Assembly (NCBI RefSeq): GCF_900142475.1
Contig: NZ_FRAY01000002.1
Span: 310,001-374,000, forward strand
Length of the DNA: 64,000 nucleotides
Source: Fibrobacter sp. UWH4
GTDB taxonomy: Bacteria > Fibrobacterota > Fibrobacteria > Fibrobacterales > Fibrobacteraceae
Reading direction: 5' to 3'
In this document: positions 59,353 to 64,000 of the stretch, piece after piece
Layout of the letters: each line of letters starts with the position of its first letter
Numbering within the stretch: the first letter of the stretch is position 1
Translations under genes and position numbers: made by a program
The notes under the pieces: generated by a model
What the model was told of the DNA's origin: nothing
Database searches by the model: none
Seen by the model: only the letters and a program-made list of their open reading frames with translations

Positions 59353-61230
59353 ATGAAAAAATTGAGTTTTGCGGCTCTTTGCGGGGCCTTTTTGCTCGGT
59401 GGAACTGCTTTTGCGGCCCCGGGCCTCACGGTGAGCGGCACCGACCTGCTCTATAACGGCAAGAAAATCTTCTTTTCGGGCACGAACCTCGCCTGGAGCG
59501 ACTACAATTCCGACGTGGGAGCTTCCCCGCTGAACGAAAACGCCTGGCGCAAGGCTGTGGAAGGCACGCGCGCTGCGGGCGGTAACGCCATCCGCTGGTG
59601 GCTTTTCAACAACATGAGCCAGAGCCCCGAAATCGACCAGACAACGCACCTGGTTTCGGGCCTCAAGGAAAACACCATCAACAACATGAAGAAGGCCCTG
59701 GACATCGCCGAGGAATACGGTGTGATGGTCTCGATGTGCCTCTTCAGCCACAACCTGATGGAACCCAACCAGTGGGGACTTTACGACGAAAAGCTCGACA
59801 TCACTGCGAACACGAACCTGTTCGAGGACGAGGGCACGCAGGCGTTTATCGACAACGCGCTCATCCCGGTGGTGAAGGCGATTGGCAACCACAAGGCGCT
59901 CATGACCTGGGAAGTCTTCAACGAACCCGAGGGCATGACGAGCGAATGTAGCGGCTGGACTACCAAGAAGATGGCGCTTTCCAAGATTCAGGCGTTTACA
60001 AACAAGGTAGCGGCAGCCATCCACACCGAAAACCCGGAACTGCTCGTTTCTACGGGTAGCGTGAACATCCAGTATCAAAAACACTGGAACGACGCGGCCC
60101 TCGTGGCGGCGGGCGGCAAGGCGAACGGCACGCTCGACTTTTTCCAGACGCACTACTATCCGTATTGGCAAAACGATGCGGTGAGCCCGTTCGTGAATAC
60201 GGCAGCCCAGATGGCGAGCAAGTACGGTTACGATAGCAAGCCGATGATTATCGGCGAGTTCCCCGCAAGCGGCTGGAAAGGCGACACCTACACGGCGAGC
60301 ATGGCGGCAAAGACCCAGATTTCGACCGAGGAATGCTACCGCAAGGCGTTTGACGGCGGTTACGCGGGTGCTCTCGCCTGGCAGTACATCGGCGACAAGA
60401 CCGAATCGAACTTCGGCGGTTACACCTATACCATCGACCCGGCACTCGATGCAATGAAGGCGCTTGCCGCAACAGAAGAGGCCAGCATCAAGATTAAGGA
60501 TGTGGCAATAAGCCAGGAAAGCGGCGATGGCAAGATGGCCGTGACCTACGGAGGCGACAATGCGCAAATCGAATACCAGAAGACGTGGGACCTGAGCAAG
60601 GCCAACACGTTCACGTTCGAGGTGAAAAACCAGGGCGCGAGCGATGCTCAACTGAACCTAATTTTCAAACTGACGGATGCGTGGACATGGACCGAAGTAG
60701 AAGGCCCCTGCGAAGTGGCTGCGGGCGAATCGAAAATATGTTCGTTCGATATTTCCAGCTACGCTGACCGCAACAAGACCCTGAGTGTTGTCATTGCGAA
60801 CTATGCAGCAGGCTACACCGGCACCATCCTGTACGACAACTTCAAGGCGGGCGACCAAGTTCTTTGGGACTTCAACGAAGACAAGTACGATGCCTTCAGC
60901 CGCGGATTCGAGAACACCGAAGAGATGATTCCCGAAATCAAGATTGTGTTCGGCGAAGGTCCCCTCGGGATTGAGCCTCGCGCAGTCTCGCTCGCTGCGG
61001 GTGGCACCTTCAATATCGCAGGCAATACGATTTCTCTTGTGACCGCGAAGGCGGGCGACGTGAGCGTAGACATGTTCGGCATGAACGGCAAGCGCGTTGC
61101 AACGCTCTTCCACGGCACGCTTACGCAGGGCAGCTACGCGTTCAGTCTCGAGAATATGCCCAAGGGAATGTATATCGTGCGCGTGAAGGGCGCGGGAATA
61201 GCAGCCACAAGGCCTGTACTTGTAAAATAA
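59353..61230 (+). CDS. Secreted GH5 mannanase-like enzyme with jelly-roll module and sorting tail
   Basis: 625 residues. Signal peptide; GH5 barrel (~25-385) with acid/base E191 in 'WEVFNEPEG' and nucleophile E302 in 'MIIGEFPAS', and 'HYYPYWQNDAV', like the mannanase subfamilies (the 'GTNLAWSDYNSDVG' opening fits GH5 mannanases); a jelly-roll binding module (~395-545, 'TFEVKNQGASDAQLNLIFKL'); and a tail very like that of the GH26 gene ('MFGMNGKRVATLFHG', 'YIVRVKGAGIAAT'). Substrate inferred from subfamily resemblance and neighbours. GAGGAG fixes the start at 59353. Confidence 0.9.
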   Translation: MKKLSFAALCGAFLLGGTAFAAPGLTVSGTDLLYNGKKIFFSGTNLAWSDYNSDVGASPLNENAWRKAVEGTRAAGGNAIRWWLFNNMSQSPEIDQTTHLVSGLKENTINNMKKALDIAEEYGVMVSMCLFSHNLMEPNQWGLYDEKLDITANTNLFEDEGTQAFIDNALIPVVKAIGNHKALMTWEVFNEPEGMTSECSGWTTKKMALSKIQAFTNKVAAAIHTENPELLVSTGSVNIQYQKHWNDAALVAAGGKANGTLDFFQTHYYPYWQNDAVSPFVNTAAQMASKYGYDSKPMIIGEFPASGWKGDTYTASMAAKTQISTEECYRKAFDGGYAGALAWQYIGDKTESNFGGYTYTIDPALDAMKALAATEEASIKIKDVAISQESGDGKMAVTYGGDNAQIEYQKTWDLSKANTFTFEVKNQGASDAQLNLIFKLTDAWTWTEVEGPCEVAAGESKICSFDISSYADRNKTLSVVIANYAAGYTGTILYDNFKAGDQVLWDFNEDKYDAFSRGFENTEEMIPEIKIVFGEGPLGIEPRAVSLAAGGTFNIAGNTISLVTAKAGDVSVDMFGMNGKRVATLFHGTLTQGSYAFSLENMPKGMYIVRVKGAGIAATRPVLVK

Positions 61231-61248
61231 AGCGTTTCTGACTCCTCG

Positions 61249-61280
61249 CCCCTGTGGGTTTATACCCGCGGGGGCTTTTT
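61249..61280 (+). terminator. Terminator of the GH5 gene
   Basis: CCCCTGTGGG / CCCGCGGGG stem, loop TTTATA, T run; closely related to the terminator at 59130. Confidence 0.88.
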
Positions 61281-61347
61281 ATTGCGAATCAGACAACATC
61301 TTTTCCGTTGTTTTACTTGCAAACGGGATATTCTGATTTTTCGAAAG

Positions 61348-61353
61348 TATATT
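61348..61353 (+). promoter_or_regulatory. Candidate -10 element of the CBM35-GH26 gene
   Basis: TATATT 25 bases before the ATG, leaving a short leader with AAGGAG (61367-61372). Confidence 0.35.
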
Positions 61354-61378
61354 TAAGGCATAAATTAAGGAGTGTTGT

Positions 61379-63238
61379 ATGGGATGTAAATTACTCGCGG
61401 CGCTGTCCGCATTCTCCGTGATGCCTGCTTTTGCAGCCCCCACAATCTACGAAGCCGAAGATTTGCCTGGCGCAAGCGTTGCCGAAGGTGCAGAATTTTC
61501 GGGCGGAAAATACGCAAAGACCGCAGACCCGAGCGGCATCACATTCACCGTCAAGGTCGAAGAAACCGCCGTCTACGATATTACCACCAAGGTTCTGATC
61601 AAGCAATACGACTGGACCACCTCTAAAATCGCGGTCAACGGAGTGGATGTGGGTTCCATGCTGACTACCCCGCGCAACTGCGATTCGAGCTACGTGGTTT
61701 CGGCATCGGCCAAGATGAAGGCCGGCGAAAACAAGATTACCGTAGGGAACCAGGCTCTCGGCGTGGACTACATTACCGTTGAACGCCACCCCGACGCGGT
61801 ATTCAAGATTAGCGAATTGCCGGTAACTCCGAACGCGACGGAATCGGCCCGCAAGGTCTACACCTACCTCCGCGATAACTTCGGCAAAAAGACCGTTAGC
61901 GGCATGATGATTAGCGACCAGAATTTCAACTACGATTACGGCAACATGCGGCTCATTCCGCCTGGCGGCTGCACGCCCGCGGATTCCTGCAAGTTCAACG
62001 ACGAGGAAGTCTCGTGGAAGGGCCAGACCGACATCGCCGAATTCTACAAGCGTAGCGGACACTACCCCGCCATTGGCGGCTTCGATATGCTGTTTGCGGC
62101 AGGCGGCCACCATGAAGAAGGCTGGTTCAAGGGCTACACCGAAAACAACTTGCTCATGACCGAAGACTTGTGGAACATGGGCGGCATTCCGACTTATACT
62201 TGGCACTGGAAGGTCGGCGAAGACACCGTATTCTACACGCAGGGCACTCCCGCAGGCTTTAACAACCCCGGCTGCACCGAAGGCGTTATGGGCACTTCGA
62301 ACACAAATACCTGCTTTAACTACACCAAGGCTTTCAAGGGCGAACAATGCCAGGAACTTGATGAAACCTCACAGGAATACAAGGACATTGTCGCCGACGT
62401 GGACATTGTCTCGGGCTACTTCAAGCAGCTGCAAGACAAGGGAATCGCCGTCGTATGGCGCCCCTTGCACGAAGCAAGCGGTGGCTGGTTCTGGTGGGGT
62501 ACTGCAAGCCCCGAATGCTATGTGCAGCTGTACCGCCTGGTATTCGATCGCATGGTCAAGACAAACAAGCTCACCAACCTGATTTGGGTCTGGAACATCA
62601 ATACCGACCCGAAATTTGGTTACGACTACAGCGCTCTGAATGCAGCATGGTACCCTGGCGATGAATACGTGGACATTGTCGCTGTTGACATTTACGACCC
62701 GCTGAATGACCACAATTCTGCAGCCAATTACTACAACAAGATTGTGAGCGACGTGGGCACAAGCAAGATGATTGCCTTGAGCGAAAACGGAGCCATTCCG
62801 GATATTGACAGCATTGCCGAAGACAAGGCCTATTGGAGCTACTGGATGACCTGGAGCCAGACCTGGAGCGGAAATTTCTTGGAAAAGACTCCGACAGACA
62901 TGTGGAAACGCAACTTGGATGACGAACGCATTATCGCCCTCGACGACATGCCCGGTTGGGACAATGTGAAGGCCGACATCAGGATGGCTCGCCGTATAGG
63001 ATCCAACAACCTGGCCGTCAATATGCAGGGCAACCAAGTTACCGTATCGCTTGCTCATGCCGGAGCAGCAAGCATTGCCCTGTTCGACTTGCTCGGCCAT
63101 AAAGTCGCAAGCCTCGCCCAAGGAAACCTGCCTGCAGGAACCACTGCATTCAATCTTGACGGTATCGCCAGCGGCCATTACATTGTGCGCGTCAAAGTCG
63201 GCAGCACCAGCCTCGCAAAAAAAATTTCACTAAAATAA
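61379..63238 (+). CDS. Secreted CBM35-GH26 beta-mannanase-like enzyme with sorting tail
   Basis: 619 residues. Signal peptide; CBM35-type module (~20-135: 'TIYEAEDLPGASVAEGAEFSG', 'GENKITVGNQALGVDYITVER'), a family that binds mannan or uronates; GH26 barrel (~145-525) with acid/base E365 in 'RPLHEASGGWFWWG' and nucleophile E469 in 'ALSENGAIP'; and a C-terminal tail ('IALFDLLGHKVASLAQG', 'GHYIVRVKVGS') more distant from the other two. Module order differs from the first GH26 enzyme, so they are not simple duplicates. AAGGAG before the ATG. Confidence 0.92.
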   Translation: MGCKLLAALSAFSVMPAFAAPTIYEAEDLPGASVAEGAEFSGGKYAKTADPSGITFTVKVEETAVYDITTKVLIKQYDWTTSKIAVNGVDVGSMLTTPRNCDSSYVVSASAKMKAGENKITVGNQALGVDYITVERHPDAVFKISELPVTPNATESARKVYTYLRDNFGKKTVSGMMISDQNFNYDYGNMRLIPPGGCTPADSCKFNDEEVSWKGQTDIAEFYKRSGHYPAIGGFDMLFAAGGHHEEGWFKGYTENNLLMTEDLWNMGGIPTYTWHWKVGEDTVFYTQGTPAGFNNPGCTEGVMGTSNTNTCFNYTKAFKGEQCQELDETSQEYKDIVADVDIVSGYFKQLQDKGIAVVWRPLHEASGGWFWWGTASPECYVQLYRLVFDRMVKTNKLTNLIWVWNINTDPKFGYDYSALNAAWYPGDEYVDIVAVDIYDPLNDHNSAANYYNKIVSDVGTSKMIALSENGAIPDIDSIAEDKAYWSYWMTWSQTWSGNFLEKTPTDMWKRNLDDERIIALDDMPGWDNVKADIRMARRIGSNNLAVNMQGNQVTVSLAHAGAASIALFDLLGHKVASLAQGNLPAGTTAFNLDGIASGHYIVRVKVGSTSLAKKISLK

Positions 63239-63280
63239 TCAACACCGAAAATAGACAACACCATATTTCTAGTCAGGAAA

Positions 63281-63310
63281 GCCGATTTTGAGCAAAAATC
63301 GGCATTTTTC
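63281..63310 (+). terminator. Terminator of the CBM35-GH26 gene
   Basis: GCCGATTTT / AAAATCGGC stem with a 5-base loop, then ATTTTTC. Confidence 0.8.
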
Positions 63311-63367
63311 TTTTGTTAAAGGCTTTCACAAATATTAAGCGACCTTGCGGCAAAATTATTCCCGTTT

Positions 63368-63407
63368 TTACATACTTTTCATATAAAAAAGAGTCTTCAG
63401 TATGTAA
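63368..63407. promoter_or_regulatory. TTACATACT inverted repeat, site 1
   Basis: TTACATACT (63368-63376) and AGTATGTAA (63399-63407), perfect 9-bp arms with a 22-base spacer. Confidence 0.75.
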
Positions 63408-63430
63408 AGAACCTCTTCTTTTTTTTATTG

Positions 63431-63469
63431 TTACATACTTTTTTCATTTTCAAGCAACTTAGTATGTAA
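63431..63469. promoter_or_regulatory. TTACATACT inverted repeat, site 2
   Basis: TTACATACT (63431-63439) and AGTATGTAA (63461-63469), perfect 9-bp arms with a 21-base spacer. Confidence 0.75.
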
Positions 63470-63565
63470 TTTTTTTCAAAAAAGAGGGGAAAACGGCAAA
63501 AAATCCCCCAAGAAACTTTCTACAAGTACCAAAGTCTCTTATTTTTGCACGGAAAAATCTGTTTT

Positions 63566-63605
63566 TTACATACTAACCGCACTGTTTTTAGCATTTAGTA
63601 TGTAA
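63566..63605. promoter_or_regulatory. TTACATACT inverted repeat, site 3
   Basis: TTACATACTAA (63566-63576) and TTAGTATGTAA (63595-63605), arms extended to 11 bp. Confidence 0.75.
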
Positions 63606-63809
63606 CGATGTCCGGCAAAGCACAAAATACAGCCTAATTAGGCATGTAAAGCCGTTCATATTCCTCTTTTAAAGTCCCTGTTGAGAATTCTACACCGCAA
63701 AAAACATACAGACGCATATTTTTTGTTTAAAACGGCCTTGCAAAATCTAATTTCAGATAGAACTACAACGGGGCAAGTTATGCCCACATATACCATATAA
63801 GGAGTCAAA

Positions 63810-64000
63810 ATGTTTGGTATCGGAAAGTTTGGTATCGCGGTCGGCGCGCTCTCGCTCGCAAGCACCGCTGCGTTCGCCCTCCCCAAGGCGACCGAGATTT
63901 ACCCCGACATGGGTCTCGGCTACAACATCGGCAACACGATGGAAGTCCCGGGGAACCCGACTGGATGGGGCAACTCTTTCCCTGACGCCGCCTACGTGAA
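63810..64000 (+). CDS. GH5 cellulase-like enzyme, N-terminal part (gene cut by the window edge)
   Basis: The first 63 codons: a signal peptide (hydrophobic core, cleavage near AFALP), then 'DMGLGYNIGNTMEVPGNPTGWGN', the opening of GH5 endoglucanase-type domains in which the Asn and Trp line the active site. AAGGAG lies 5 bases before the ATG. The rest, including both catalytic Glu, lies beyond the window. It probably continues the degradation cluster under its own control region. Confidence 0.75.
   Translation, partial: MFGIGKFGIAVGALSLASTAAFALPKATEIYPDMGLGYNIGNTMEVPGNPTGWGNSFPDAAYV

Larger units (their letters stand above)
63239..63809. other. 570 bp AT-rich control region upstream of a GH5 gene
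   Basis: No coding frame of substance. After the terminator it contains three inverted-repeat sites with TTACATACT/AGTATGTAA arms, T and A tracts between them, and AAGGAG (63799-63804) before the next ATG. The length is unusual for this gene-dense window. Confidence 0.7.

Noticed and set aside
63368-63605. Reading the TTACATACT repeats as transcription terminators
   Set aside because: The arms are short and AT-rich with ~22-base loops; RNA stems would be weak, and three identical spaced sites fit protein binding better.

Overview
The window looks like chromosomal DNA of a Fibrobacter species (phylum Fibrobacterota, rumen/gut cellulose and hemicellulose degraders). This is inferred from gene content: secreted GH5, GH16 and GH26 glycanases with shared Lys-ending C-terminal tails of the type IX sorting kind, lipoproteins with poly-Ser linkers after the lipobox, and a Gram-negative lipid A gene (lpxB). 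No rRNA is present to confirm it. Genes lie on both strands in short operons.

Layout. 1-9.4 kb: the 3' end of a UbiD-family decarboxylase, a secreted HELYH metalloprotease-like protein, a GH57 branching-enzyme-like gene with a DUF4912 partner, an envelope lipoprotein/barrel pair, and thrC. 9.4-10.2 kb: a non-coding mosaic of tandem repeats and hairpins. 10.2-23.4 kb: housekeeping genes (mutL, lpxB, dnaE, tRNA-Cys, a DUF374 acyltransferase-like gene, a DnaQ-like exonuclease, a sugar transporter, mnmE, a GT2 glycosyltransferase). 23.4-37.6 kb: a LamG lipoprotein, a YbhN-like membrane protein, a membrane-anchored solute-binding protein paired with a diguanylate cyclase, tRNA-Pro, a phosphatase, a secreted esterase, and lipoproteins. 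37.6-42.3 kb: an accessory island with a HigB toxin, an XRE-ImmA/IrrE antitoxin, a collapsed RelB/YoeB relic, direct repeats, and an AT-rich type II restriction endonuclease/methyltransferase pair. 42.3-50.8 kb: miaB, a SPOR protein, tRNA-Leu, panD, a flotillin, and a LytR_C-rsfS-argS operon. 50.9-64 kb: carbohydrate degradation, with a GH16 beta-glucanase, galM, GH26, GH5 and CBM35-GH26 mannanase-like enzymes, and the start of another GH5 enzyme.

How the genes work together. The last 7 kb reads as a co-oriented mannan/glucan degradation cluster. Each enzyme has its own strong Shine-Dalgarno site and terminator, and all are aimed at the outer surface. The binding protein and diguanylate cyclase at 27-30 kb look like a two-gene sensor that would couple an extracellular ligand to c-di-GMP. 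The 37.6-42.3 kb island is a small defence/addiction locus.

Most notable signals. (1) At least ten genes, mostly housekeeping, have a -10-like hexamer ending only 6-7 nt before the ATG and mostly no Shine-Dalgarno site, which suggests leaderless mRNAs; the secreted enzymes instead have strong Shine-Dalgarno leaders. (2) Three inverted repeats with TTACATACT/AGTATGTAA arms sit in helical phase upstream of the last GH5 gene. (3) The 9.5-9.9 kb repeat shows compensatory base changes in a hairpin. (4) Dispersed repeats have been absorbed in frame into mnmE and lpxB. (5) MutL has lost its endonuclease motifs.
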